From Oscillospiraceae bacterium (GTDB lineage: Bacteria > Bacillota > Clostridia > Oscillospirales > Acutalibacteraceae): 64,000 bases of DNA. Made by a program: the position numbers and the translations under genes. Under the pieces are notes generated by a model that was given only the letters and a program-made list of their open reading frames with translations, searched no databases and had not been told where the DNA came from. Location of the stretch: contig SVPG01000006.1 of NCBI GenBank assembly GCA_015065975.1, forward strand, positions 1 through 64,000. Direction: 5' to 3'. This document shows positions 15,735 to 24,328 of the stretch, in pieces (positions within the stretch are counted from its first letter, which is position 1; each line of letters begins with the position of its first letter).

Positions 15735-18119
15735 TTATTTTTTATGTTTGTTTTTCTTGTTACGCTTTTGGTTGAATGTATGAACAGCATCCTTGACCTC
15801 GCTTGCGGGCGGAGGAGAGGATGAATCGCTGTCATCGAAATCGTGAACCACCACGGGAGGAGGAGCGTCGTTTTCGACCGAAGAACTCTTTGCCGTAGTT
15901 TTTGCTGAAGTTTCCTTCGGAGGCTCGTCCTTCTTGCCCGAATCCTTCGGAGGAAGAGTCCTTGTCACGTCAAAGACAACCCTGTGTTCGCCGAGTGATT
16001 CGGTGGTGATTTTTGCCACAGCCTGACCTTTTCCGCCTTTGGTTCGTACATAGAAGGCAGCCGCACCGCCCTCGAGTGAGAACAGCTTGCTGCCGATTAC
16101 CTCCATGGAACCGTCACATTCTATATTTACGGCGTCGGAACAGTAGTGCAGACGGTTTCCGTTCTGATCCACTGCCTCGAGCTCAATGCGGGCAACATCA
16201 TAAGTGTCGCTGTGGTGCAGGTTTGAAGAGCTTGCGGTAACTTTGAGCGAAGCGCGTCTGACGGGTTCGACCGTAACGGACGCGGCGCTGCTGCCGTTTT
16301 TTATACCTTCAAATACGATCTTTTCGTTTCCCGAGAAAAGACGCTCTGAATTTTCAATAAGTATCGGCGGGTGGGGGAGATTCGGGAACAGTTTTCTGTT
16401 GGGGTGACAGCTTCCGATGAGTTCACCGCCGATATGTAATTTCACTTCGTCGCAGTTTGTGAATGCCCAGACCTCACCCTGCTCGTCGGGAGAAAGATCG
16501 GAGGAGATGCGAAGAACGGGCTCGTCCTCTTTCTGCGATATGTAAACATAAGCTGCAAGCTTCTTTATACGTGAAGAATCGGTAACACCGCAGGCGCACA
16601 GATGATTTGCAAAACCGATGCCTTTTCCTGCGGAGAAATCGCTCAGACAGCAGCCTATCGCGGCGCAGATTTCAGGGTCGCCGTAATATGCGTCGAGCAC
16701 CTTTGCGTGATGGAGAGCCTGTCTGAGAAGATAGCTTTCGCGGTCGATGCTTCTTGCGGGAGCATTCTGTCCCGAATGAGCTGCGATAACGTAAGGGATA
16801 TTCTTTGATTTTACGACGTTTTTCTTGCGTTCGAGACCCGGATTGTCACCGTTGTGAGAGTAATCCTTGTAAAGGAAAACGTCCTCGGCGACGGTGCTTC
16901 CGCGGGAATCGTGCAGACCGCCGAGCTGGCGTGTCGGGTCGAGCTTTCTCGCGATCGCGGCAAGGCGATTGTCAAGCTCGCTGTCGTCGGGTGCGTCCTC
17001 GATGCGGATATTCCACAGAACGACGCTTGGGTGAGATATATCACGTGCGATCATCTCGGAGAGATTGTCGCAGAGCGTGTCCTTCCAGTCGCTGTCGCCG
17101 ATGTGACCATATGCGGGAAGATCCTCGATAACGAGAATACCGAGCTCGTCGCATCGGTCGAGGAAATGTTTCGAAGGGGGGCAGTGACTTGTTGAAACTA
17201 TATTGCATCCGAGCTCGGAAAGAAGCTCGGCATCGAGCCGCTGTGCGGAACGGGGAAGAGCGTTTTTGATTGTCGGGAAATTCTGGTGTCGGGAAAGACC
17301 GACAAGGCGGATTTTTTCATCGCCGAGATAGAATCCGTCGCTTCGGAACTGCGCACGGCGGAATCCGAGCCGTGCAGAGACTTCATCGCCCGAGTCAAGA
17401 ACGATTTTTAACGTGTAAAGTACAGGAGATTTACAGCTCCACTCTTTCACCTCACAGGGCAGATCCCAAAGACATTCGAAGGATTCGCCGCTGCAGTTAT
17501 AGTATTTTGCGGAGATTTTTCGCTCCTGAGAGTCGAACAGATAGAATGTAAAGCCTGCACCCTTGTCAGATGTAAGAGAGCCTTTTATATCAATTGACCA
17601 GTCCCCGTCGGAATATACGGGCACTGCGGTGAATTCCCTGATGCTTGTTTCGTCAACCGCTTCGAGACGAACCTCGCGATAGATGCCGCCTCCACAGGGA
17701 ATGTCAATCTGTCCGCCGAAGGGAGGTGTGTCATCTCTTTCGGTCGAGTCGACGATAACGGTTATGAGGTTGTCGCCTCTTTTTGCAAGACCTGTTACCT
17801 CACAGGAAAAGGGAGTAAAGCTTCCCTTGTGAGCGCATACGGGCTTTCCGTTGAAGAAAGCGGCAGCGCAGTTTGCAACGCCGTCGAAGTAAAGAAACAG
17901 ACGCTTGCCCTCGAAGCCTGACGGCATAACGAACATCTTTCGATAGCAGGAAACGCCGCAGGAATTTCTGTCGACAGAGTAATCGCCGGGAGCTTCGGAT
18001 ACGGTATGCGGTATATCAACCAGCTTGAATGCGGTATCCTTGAAATCGGGATGGATATATTCCTGTTTGAAATCGGGGCTGAAACGCCAGCCGAAATTGA
18101 GTCCCATGATATCGCGCAT
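15735..18119 (-). CDS. Glycoside hydrolase family 2-like protein, catalytic residues apparently lost
   Basis: 794 residues from the ATG at 18119, chosen for the AGGGGG site seven bases upstream. Order: GH2 sugar-binding domain (SCYRKMFVMP, LYFDGVANCAAAFFNGK), Ig-like domain, TIM barrel (GLSRHQNFPT, STSHCPPSKHFLDRCDELGI), second Ig-like domain, then about 70 disordered residues rich in Pro, Ser and Lys, ending KRNKKNKHKK. The family blocks that I recall as WGVRINES and PYLVTEYNGH read WNIRIEDA (E374, D375) and PYVIAAHSGQ (A447): the acid/base Glu becomes Asp and the nucleophile Glu becomes Ala. No signal peptide, so cytoplasmic. First gene of an apparent operon with valS. Confidence 0.88.
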   Translation of the reverse strand: MRDIMGLNFGWRFSPDFKQEYIHPDFKDTAFKLVDIPHTVSEAPGDYSVDRNSCGVSCYRKMFVMPSGFEGKRLFLYFDGVANCAAAFFNGKPVCAHKGSFTPFSCEVTGLAKRGDNLITVIVDSTERDDTPPFGGQIDIPCGGGIYREVRLEAVDETSIREFTAVPVYSDGDWSIDIKGSLTSDKGAGFTFYLFDSQERKISAKYYNCSGESFECLWDLPCEVKEWSCKSPVLYTLKIVLDSGDEVSARLGFRRAQFRSDGFYLGDEKIRLVGLSRHQNFPTIKNALPRSAQRLDAELLSELGCNIVSTSHCPPSKHFLDRCDELGILVIEDLPAYGHIGDSDWKDTLCDNLSEMIARDISHPSVVLWNIRIEDAPDDSELDNRLAAIARKLDPTRQLGGLHDSRGSTVAEDVFLYKDYSHNGDNPGLERKKNVVKSKNIPYVIAAHSGQNAPARSIDRESYLLRQALHHAKVLDAYYGDPEICAAIGCCLSDFSAGKGIGFANHLCACGVTDSSRIKKLAAYVYISQKEDEPVLRISSDLSPDEQGEVWAFTNCDEVKLHIGGELIGSCHPNRKLFPNLPHPPILIENSERLFSGNEKIVFEGIKNGSSAASVTVEPVRRASLKVTASSSNLHHSDTYDVARIELEAVDQNGNRLHYCSDAVNIECDGSMEVIGSKLFSLEGGAAAFYVRTKGGKGQAVAKITTESLGEHRVVFDVTRTLPPKDSGKKDEPPKETSAKTTAKSSSVENDAPPPVVVHDFDDSDSSSPPPASEVKDAVHTFNQKRNKKNKHKK

Positions 18120-18165
18120 ACGAATCCCCCTTCTGCGATAAAAAATAAAATAGTATATCCACATT

Positions 18166-18194
18166 ATATTAAATCAAAAATTCGATATTGTCAA
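18166..18194 (-). promoter_or_regulatory. Promoter of the GH2-valS-trmB run
   Basis: Minus strand TTGACA (18194-18189), 17-base gap, TAATAT (18171-18166), about 50 bases before the GH2 start. Confidence 0.78.
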
Positions 18195-18291
18195 TGAAAT
18201 ATAACCTGTATATATTTTTTATCTGAATATAAGTGTGAATGAAATCTGAATTAAGTTTTAAAAATCTTTACAAATGAAGATATAAAATTTG

Positions 18292-18320
18292 TTGACGTAA
18301 ACACGTGTTTGGAGTAAAAT
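18292..18320 (+). promoter_or_regulatory. Promoter of the zinc-ribbon membrane protein gene
   Basis: TTGACG (18292-18297), 17-base gap, TAAAAT (18315-18320). The predicted start of transcription near 18327 rules out the upstream GTG at 18305 as translation start. Confidence 0.8.
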
Positions 18321-18370
18321 ACTTAATTGAAAAGAAAAATGCCGGTTTCGGCGGAACGGATGATTGGATT

Positions 18371-19423
18371 ATGATTAGTTCTTCATTGAAAAACTGGCAG
18401 CAGAGCAGAAAATACCGTATAGAGGGCGATACCGTATACGGTGTTGCTCAGGGTGTCGGCTTCTCTGTTGCTGAGGAGGACGGCGGCAAGCTGTGCATCT
18501 TTATGCTCTCTGCTCCCGACAGCGGCTTTGACGCTATGGAAGATATGCTTATGTCCGAGCGCAGTGCTCTGCGCGATGTACAGGTCGGCGATGTTGAGAA
18601 TTATCTCGCTCTTTTCTATGATGAGAGCAACGGAAGAATGTCCGATTCTCTTCTTGATGACCTGCTTGCATATGTTGCTGCTAATGCAAGAGCATGCGGC
18701 TTCAAGGCTCCCAATAAATGCGTAAAATGCGGTGCGCCTGCAAACAAGCGCTCCTTCCATAACGGTATGGTTCAGCCGATGTGCGCCGATTGCCGCGATG
18801 CCGACAAGCCTCAGCGTGCTCCGCGCAGACAGACCGAGGATTACGGTTCCGAACCCATCGTTCCGAAACGTTCGAGTTACGACGACAGTTACGATGAATA
18901 CGCACAGATAGAGAGACGTCAGAGAAGAATGCAGATCGACGAGGAAATGCTCGGTGAGAGAACGAGAGTATCTGCCGTTCCCGAGTATGACGACCGTCCA
19001 GCTCAGGCTGAAAGCACTGCAGGTATGAGTTTCCTCGGTGCTCTGCTCGGAGCTCTCGGCGGTCTTGTGCCCTTCTTTATTTCGCTGGCACTCGGTTTCC
19101 CTGTGGCAGCTCTCTGCTTTGTTTCGGGCATTTGCGCAGTATGGGGTTACATCTCCTATAACGGTATCAAGAACAAGTCGACCGGACTCGGCATGACCAT
19201 TGCTGCTTCCGAGCTTATGTCGATAATCGCGGTGGTTGTTGCGTTCATGTTTACATCGGCAAAGGAAATGGGTTCTTTTGCTGAGGCATCTGCATCGATG
19301 TGGGTAACCCCGACCAACAGCGTGGTTGTTCTCATTGTCAACCTGGTTCTTTGTGTGCTCGGTGTTCTGCTTGGATTTGCGGTATTCTCCACAAAGCTCA
19401 GCAGATACATCTCCGAGAGATAG
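18371..19423 (+). CDS. Zinc-ribbon membrane protein, unknown function
   Basis: 350 residues from the ATG at 18371, the first in-frame ATG after the promoter. Residues 1-110 form a soluble domain (NWQQSRKYRIEGDTVYGVAQGVGFSV); a four-Cys zinc ribbon follows (CVKCGAP and MCADC), then an acidic/Arg-rich, probably disordered linker, and four membrane helices at the C-terminus (FLGALLGALGGLVPFFISLAL onward). The layout is that of a cytoplasmic sensor or scaffold tethered to the membrane; family not recognised beyond this. The ribosome binding site is weak. Monocistronic with a strong terminator. Confidence 0.8.
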   Translation: MISSSLKNWQQSRKYRIEGDTVYGVAQGVGFSVAEEDGGKLCIFMLSAPDSGFDAMEDMLMSERSALRDVQVGDVENYLALFYDESNGRMSDSLLDDLLAYVAANARACGFKAPNKCVKCGAPANKRSFHNGMVQPMCADCRDADKPQRAPRRQTEDYGSEPIVPKRSSYDDSYDEYAQIERRQRRMQIDEEMLGERTRVSAVPEYDDRPAQAESTAGMSFLGALLGALGGLVPFFISLALGFPVAALCFVSGICAVWGYISYNGIKNKSTGLGMTIAASELMSIIAVVVAFMFTSAKEMGSFAEASASMWVTPTNSVVVLIVNLVLCVLGVLLGFAVFSTKLSRYISER

Positions 19424-19441
19424 TTTTTCAAAAATTTTAAT

Positions 19442-19476
19442 GGGCGCACGCTGCGTATATCGGCGTGCGCCCGTTT
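19442..19476 (+). terminator. Intrinsic terminator, GGGCGCACGC type
   Basis: GGGCGCACGC (19442-19451) pairs perfectly with GCGTGCGCCC (19463-19472), followed by GTTT. A near-identical stem occurs at 52459. Confidence 0.8.
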
Positions 19477-19509
19477 GCGGATATTAAATAGTGAAAGGGC
19501 GTCAATAAA

Positions 19510-21018
19510 ATGGAATGGAAAAAGTTCAAAAGCGGTACTGATATCAGAGGAATTGCAAGTGAGGGCGTCGAAGGCCAGCACATAAATCTGACCGATGAAG
19601 CTGTCGGTGCGATGGCTGCATCGTTTGCGGTATGGCTCGGAAGAAAATACAACAAGTCTCTCGGTGAGCTCAGAATCGGTGTCGGTCACGACTGCCGTAT
19701 ATCCTCTGAGAGAATAGACGATGCGGTCAGTGCAGCCATAAGCGCAGCGGGCGCAACGGCTGTTCGCGCAGGTATGTCTTCCACTCCCGCCATGTTTATG
19801 ATGACACTCGACAAGGAACTCGACGGTGCGATACAGATAACCGCAAGCCATCACCCGTTCAACAGAAACGGACTGAAGTTCTTTACTCCCGAAGGCGGCC
19901 TCAACGGCAAGGATATTTCCGACATTCTTGCTGAGTGCGAGCGTGGAGAACTGCCCTGCGGCAAAGACGGAAATGTCGAAAAGTGCGATTATATGCCCGA
20001 GTATGCAGCCCGCCTGAGAAAGCTCATCAGCGAGGGTACAGGCATTGCGGAAAACGATCTTCCGCTCAAGGGATACAAGATTGTTGTCGATGCGGGAAAC
20101 GGCGTCGGCGGATTTTATGCAAATATGGTTCTTGAGCCTCTCGGTGCCGATGTTGAAGGCAGCCGATTCCTCGAGCCTGACGGAATGTTCCCGAACCATG
20201 CACCCAATCCCGAAGACAAAAAAGCCATGGAATCCATCTGCGAGGCTGTTCTCGAATCAAAGGCCGACCTCGGTGTCATTTTTGATACAGACGTTGACAG
20301 AGCAGGAGCCGTCGGACCGGACGGTTCGGAGATAAACCGCAACCGACTCATTGCTCTTTCCGCGGCAATAGCCATGGAGGATTGCCCCGGCGGAACGATA
20401 GTCACGGACTCCACAACCTCTGCAGCGCTCAAGACATTTATCGAGAAGGAGCTCGGAGGCAAGCATTACAGATACAGACGCGGTTACAGAAACGTTATCG
20501 ATAAGGCGATCGAGCTCAACGAGCAGGGAACAGCATGCCCCCTTGCGATCGAAACGAGCGGTCATGCGGCACTTAAGGAAAACTATTTCCTCGATGACGG
20601 TGCATATCTTGTAACAAAAATAATCATCACCCTTGCAAAGCTCGGAAAAGAGGGAAAAACTCTCTCTCAGCTGACGCAGTCAATGCCCGATCCCGTGGAG
20701 GAGTGTGAGCTTCGCCTGCCGATAACCGTACCTGATTTTGCGGCGGAGGGTATGAAGATACTTGCAAATCTCGAAACCTTCTGCGAGAAGGACGAATCGC
20801 TTGTCCTTGCTGACGATAACCGTGAAGGCGTCAGAGCAACATTTGAGGACGGCTGGTTCCTGCTTCGTCTGAGCGTACACGATCCCATCATGCCGATCAA
20901 TCTCGAGAGTGAGAGCGTCGGAGGGGTAAAAAAGGTTGCGGCAAAGCTTCTTGAGGCTCTTAAGGGCGAAGAGGGAGTCGATCTGACCCGTCTGATTGAA
21001 TTTGTAGAAGCTCAGTAA
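19510..21018 (+). CDS. Phosphomannomutase/phosphoglucomutase-type alpha-phosphohexomutase
   Basis: 502 residues in the four-domain phosphohexomutase layout: the phosphoserine loop reads TASHHPFNRNGLKFF (the usual TASHNP with Asn to His next to the catalytic Ser), the metal loop is DTDVDRAGAVG, the sugar-binding loop ETSGHAALKENYFLDDGAY, and a C-terminal phosphate-binding domain follows. These enzymes interconvert hexose 1- and 6-phosphates for glycogen, exopolysaccharide or envelope synthesis; mannose versus glucose preference cannot be told from sequence. GAAAGGG precedes the ATG. It stands alone between two hairpin/intergenic zones. Confidence 0.93.
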   Translation: MEWKKFKSGTDIRGIASEGVEGQHINLTDEAVGAMAASFAVWLGRKYNKSLGELRIGVGHDCRISSERIDDAVSAAISAAGATAVRAGMSSTPAMFMMTLDKELDGAIQITASHHPFNRNGLKFFTPEGGLNGKDISDILAECERGELPCGKDGNVEKCDYMPEYAARLRKLISEGTGIAENDLPLKGYKIVVDAGNGVGGFYANMVLEPLGADVEGSRFLEPDGMFPNHAPNPEDKKAMESICEAVLESKADLGVIFDTDVDRAGAVGPDGSEINRNRLIALSAAIAMEDCPGGTIVTDSTTSAALKTFIEKELGGKHYRYRRGYRNVIDKAIELNEQGTACPLAIETSGHAALKENYFLDDGAYLVTKIIITLAKLGKEGKTLSQLTQSMPDPVEECELRLPITVPDFAAEGMKILANLETFCEKDESLVLADDNREGVRATFEDGWFLLRLSVHDPIMPINLESESVGGVKKVAAKLLEALKGEEGVDLTRLIEFVEAQ

Positions 21019-21183
21019 TGTTAAGTTGTTAATTTTTGTTTAATTTATCATTATATAGGCTAAAAACACTGGAAATAAAAACAAGTCTATGCTATACTGA
21101 TATAACAGGCTATGTTATAGGATATTTGGTTTTATGTACTTGCAAAATTTACCACTTCTGGATTTTGGAAAGGGTGTTGCGGT

Positions 21184-22533
21184 GTGAAAAAGAGATTTTT
21201 ATCCTTGCTGATGTGTGTCGCGTTTGTTCTTGCGGCGGTTCCTGCAGTATCTGCATCTCAGGTTCCGCAGTCGGGAGCTTCCGGCATGAATCTGTCGGAC
21301 GAGTCCGATAAAGCAATCAACGGCGGAAAACTTGTTTACGGTACTCTTGAGCTTACTTCGCCGTCGGGTGAGGTATCGGAGGTAACCTTCGTTTATTCTC
21401 CGGGAATGACTCTTTACAGCTCGGTTTCCGAAAGCTTTGAAAAGGAGCTTTCGTCGGTCGGCTTTGCGCTTCCCGAGATAGAGTACGATTACGATTCTCT
21501 CAACAGACAGTGCTTCCTGGTGGTCAACGATTTCAGCACCATCGATGAGCCTGTTGTGTCGGATACCGACACGCAGGAGGAAGAGATTTCCGAGAGCGAT
21601 GTCACGGTTGTAACTGTTACCGATATGCCTTCTGCCGGCTCGATGCAGACCGTGTCCGTTTCCGTGTCCGATGTTTCGGCATCTGATGTGTCTGCATCCG
21701 ATGTCGTGTCCGAATCGGACGTTTCCGAATCCGATGCGGTTGTAATTACGGAAGAGGAAGAACCGGTTTCCGAAGAGTTTGTTACAAATACGAGCGGCGC
21801 AAGCGTCATCAACGAGAACGACTTCAAGGTGTTCGAGGGCTGCGCTACTCTTGAAGAGACCCTCAGCCAGGTGTTTGTCGGATATGAGTTCGACGCTCCC
21901 GTGGCAGTTTCTTTTGCAGGCGTGTCCCTGAGTGATGCCGTGAAGTTTGATTCCGGAATGACGCAAGCGGAGATTACCGTATCGGTCGAGCCTGAATATG
22001 TTGAGCGTGTTGTCAACGGCAAGACCTATAAGATTCTCATCGTCAGCAACGAAGAGTATGTTTACACTGTCAACCGAGTAAAGGTTACAGGCAGAGCAGC
22101 GGAGGTTTCGCAGCCGGAGGAGCAGGAGCCCGTTTCTCCCACCGATCCGATTCCGACCACCACCACAGCGGCTCCGACCACAACGACAACCGCTGTGCCG
22201 ACAACAACCACAACAACTACTGCAGCACCGACAACCACGACGACAACTACCACTACTACAACTGCCACAACCACAACGACAACTGCTCCGACCACAGTGT
22301 TTGCAACCCGCAGTGACTATTCGCTCATAAGCGGCAGAGCGGCATATGTAAACACAAGATGGAAGAAGCTCAATATCAGAACGGGTCCCGGCTTCATTTT
22401 CGGCATAATAACCCAGCTCGAAAAGGGAACAGAGGTCACTGTTCTTGAGCAGTACAATTCCGACTGGTATCTCGTTCGTCTGTGCAACGGCGCAGTCGGC
22501 TACGCAAGCACACAATATATCGCATTCAAATAG
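21184..22533 (+). CDS. Secreted protein with Ser-Asp repeats, Thr-rich linker and SH3b domain
   Basis: 449 residues from a GTG start with GGAAAGGG upstream. A signal peptide (MKKRFLSLLMCVAFVLAAVPAVSA) leads into a first globular stretch, a Ser-Asp-Val repeat zone (SDVSASDVSASDV, SESDVSESD), a second globular stretch (about 200-300), a Thr-rich linker of alternating TTTT, AAP and AVP blocks (about 325-375) and a C-terminal bacterial SH3 domain (YVNTRWKKLNIRTGPGF ... VGYASTQYIAFK). SH3b domains bind peptidoglycan, and the linker should cross the wall. It precedes ftsE, ftsX and an M23 hydrolase, suggesting a role at the division septum. Confidence 0.88.
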   Translation: MKKRFLSLLMCVAFVLAAVPAVSASQVPQSGASGMNLSDESDKAINGGKLVYGTLELTSPSGEVSEVTFVYSPGMTLYSSVSESFEKELSSVGFALPEIEYDYDSLNRQCFLVVNDFSTIDEPVVSDTDTQEEEISESDVTVVTVTDMPSAGSMQTVSVSVSDVSASDVSASDVVSESDVSESDAVVITEEEEPVSEEFVTNTSGASVINENDFKVFEGCATLEETLSQVFVGYEFDAPVAVSFAGVSLSDAVKFDSGMTQAEITVSVEPEYVERVVNGKTYKILIVSNEEYVYTVNRVKVTGRAAEVSQPEEQEPVSPTDPIPTTTTAAPTTTTTAVPTTTTTTTAAPTTTTTTTTTTTATTTTTTAPTTVFATRSDYSLISGRAAYVNTRWKKLNIRTGPGFIFGIITQLEKGTEVTVLEQYNSDWYLVRLCNGAVGYASTQYIAFK

Positions 22534-22561
22534 CGAAAATCGAAAAAATCATAAAAACATC

Positions 22562-22605
22562 ACAATCCGGGAAATGGCGTTTTTCAGCGACTTTTTCCGG
22601 ATTGT
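22562..22605 (+). terminator. Possible terminator after the SH3b gene
   Basis: ACAATCCGG (22562-22570) pairs with CCGGATTGT (22597-22605) around a long, partly self-pairing loop. No T-run follows, so it is uncertain. Confidence 0.4.
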
Positions 22606-22684
22606 ATGGAGATATGGACGTGTTTTGAGGTTATACTTCAAAGTTATGTCACAATCGTTTAACAATTTTATTGGCGAATTGTTG

Positions 22685-22690
22685 TATAAT
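22685..22690 (+). promoter_or_regulatory. Candidate -10 box of the ftsEX operon
   Basis: TATAAT 48 bases before the ftsE start; no convincing -35 box at the normal distance. Confidence 0.4.
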
Positions 22691-22737
22691 ATGTATCAGC
22701 CAATTCATTTAGCAAAATCGAGGAGTATGTAGTTCCA

Positions 22738-23424
22738 ATGATCGAGTTCAGAAATGTTTACAAGACCTATGACAACGGAACAAAGGCGCTGAAGGATTTC
22801 AACCTTTTCATTGATGAAGGTGAATTTGTATTCATCGTCGGTTCGTCAGGTGCGGGCAAATCGACCCTGCTCAAGATACTTATGAGAGAGGAAGTCCCAA
22901 ATTCGGGTGAAGTTATAGTCGACGGAAGAAGACTTTCCACACTCAGACATAAGGATATACCTTATTACAGACGATCGATGGGAATGGTTTTCCAGGATTT
23001 CAGACTTATTCCCAACATGACGGTCTTTGACAATGTTGCGTTTGCGATGCGTGTTACGGGAGCAAGTACACGAGCTGTAAGAAAAAAGGTTCCTTATGTT
23101 CTTGGACTTGTCGGACTCAATGACAAGGCACGCTGTCTGCCGAAGGAGCTTTCCGGCGGTGAGCAGCAGAGAGTCGGTCTGGCGAGAGCGCTTATCAACA
23201 ACCCTTCGATGATAATTGCAGACGAGCCGACGGGAAACGTTGACCCTCGAATGAGCTTTGAGATTGTCGATATGCTCAACGAAATAAACCGCAGAGGTAC
23301 CACCATACTCATGGTAACACATGAACATGCTCTGGTTAAGAAGTTCCGCCGACGCATTATCGAAATACAGGACGGCGAACTTGTAGCGGACAGCGGACCG
23401 GAGGTTGAGTATTATGGGCAGTAG
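22738..23424 (+). CDS. ftsE: Cell division ATP-binding protein FtsE
   Basis: 228 residues, a complete ABC ATPase: Walker A GSSGAGKST, Q-loop MVFQDFRLIPNMTVFDN, signature LSGGEQQRVGLARAL, Walker B MIIADEPTGNVDP and H-loop VTHEH. The start MIEFRNVYKTYDNGTKALKD is the FtsE family start. With FtsX it forms a membrane complex that switches on peptidoglycan hydrolases at the septum. Its end overlaps the ftsX start by 11 bases, indicating translational coupling. Next genes are an M23 hydrolase and an S41-like protein, the expected clients or partners. Confidence 0.96.
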   Translation: MIEFRNVYKTYDNGTKALKDFNLFIDEGEFVFIVGSSGAGKSTLLKILMREEVPNSGEVIVDGRRLSTLRHKDIPYYRRSMGMVFQDFRLIPNMTVFDNVAFAMRVTGASTRAVRKKVPYVLGLVGLNDKARCLPKELSGGEQQRVGLARALINNPSMIIADEPTGNVDPRMSFEIVDMLNEINRRGTTILMVTHEHALVKKFRRRIIEIQDGELVADSGPEVEYYGQ

Positions 23425-24328
23425 TATAAAGTACCTCATAAAAGAGGGCTTCAGAAATATGTGGGCAAACCGTCTTATGAGTTTTGCCTCGATCGGTGTA
23501 CTTATTTGCTGTCTTGTTCTTATGGGCAGTGCGGCGATAATTTCCGTAAACGTCTCGAGCATGATGGAATGGCTTGAGGACAAGAACGTTGTAAAGGTGT
23601 TCCTTGCCGATTCGTTCAACGGAACAGATGAAGAGAAGGCTCTTATGGAAGCAAAGATCATGGGAGTCGGAAACATAGAGGACGAAATGGTGTTCACCTC
23701 GGGTGAGGATGCATTCGCCTCCATGCTTGCAAGACTCGGCAACGATTCCGAGCTTGTAAACAGCCTCAGCGATACAGCCGATATCCTTCCCGATGCGTAT
23801 ACTCTTACCATCAAGGATATCACAAGGCTCAACGATACCGTTGCGTTGCTCGGAGCGATAGACGGCGTCTATACCGTGCGAAGCGAGCAGGATCTTGCAA
23901 ACACGCTGACAAATATCAACCGATTTGTTTCTATCGTCGGCGCGCTTATCGTCGGTCTGCTCTTCCTCGTTTCCATGTTTATCATCACAAATACGATCAA
24001 GCTTACAATGTATGTAAGAAGACTTGAGATCAGTATTATGAAATCGGTCGGTGCAACAGACTGGTTCATAAGAATGCCCTTCCTTGTAGAAGGTATATTC
24101 ATCGGTCTCATTTCCGGTATAGTATCTTTCGGCGGAATAAGCTATGTTTATCTCACCGTTCTCAACTCTGTGCCGGAGATAGCCGAATACGGTGTTATCC
24201 CGTATTCAAAGATATGGCTGATCTGTCTGATAGGATTCCTCGGAGCGGGAATACTGACAGGTGCAGTCGGAAGTACTATTTCGATAAGAAAGTATTTGCA
24301 CAATGACGGAGGACTTAATAATGTTTAA
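23414..24328 (+). CDS. ftsX: Cell division membrane protein FtsX
   Basis: 304 residues from the ATG at 23414, inside the end of ftsE. N-terminal cytoplasmic stretch, first membrane helix (MSFASIGVLICCLVLMGSAAIISV), an extracellular loop of about 130 residues with the family feature VKVFL near its start, then three membrane helices in the FtsX/MacB-like layout ending at the C-terminus. The extracellular loop is where FtsX docks its hydrolase partner. Overlaps the next gene by 8 bases, so ftsE, ftsX and the M23 hydrolase are made together. Confidence 0.95.
   Translation: MGSSIKYLIKEGFRNMWANRLMSFASIGVLICCLVLMGSAAIISVNVSSMMEWLEDKNVVKVFLADSFNGTDEEKALMEAKIMGVGNIEDEMVFTSGEDAFASMLARLGNDSELVNSLSDTADILPDAYTLTIKDITRLNDTVALLGAIDGVYTVRSEQDLANTLTNINRFVSIVGALIVGLLFLVSMFIITNTIKLTMYVRRLEISIMKSVGATDWFIRMPFLVEGIFIGLISGIVSFGGISYVYLTVLNSVPEIAEYGVIPYSKIWLICLIGFLGAGILTGAVGSTISIRKYLHNDGGLNNV

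Noticed and set aside
14169..15824. Long open frame (551 codons) on the plus strand
   Set aside because: It lies antisense to valS, whose signatures are all intact, and shows no recognisable protein pattern or ribosome binding site.
22150..22300. ACC/ACA-rich tract as a microsatellite or phase-variable repeat
   Set aside because: Codons vary irregularly between the Thr codons and the frame is preserved; it is a Thr-rich wall-spanning linker. Slippage cannot be excluded but nothing shows it.
21199..22515. 438-codon frame on the minus strand, Cys/Arg/Gly-rich
   Set aside because: Antisense reading of the low-complexity Thr-rich coding region of the SH3b protein.
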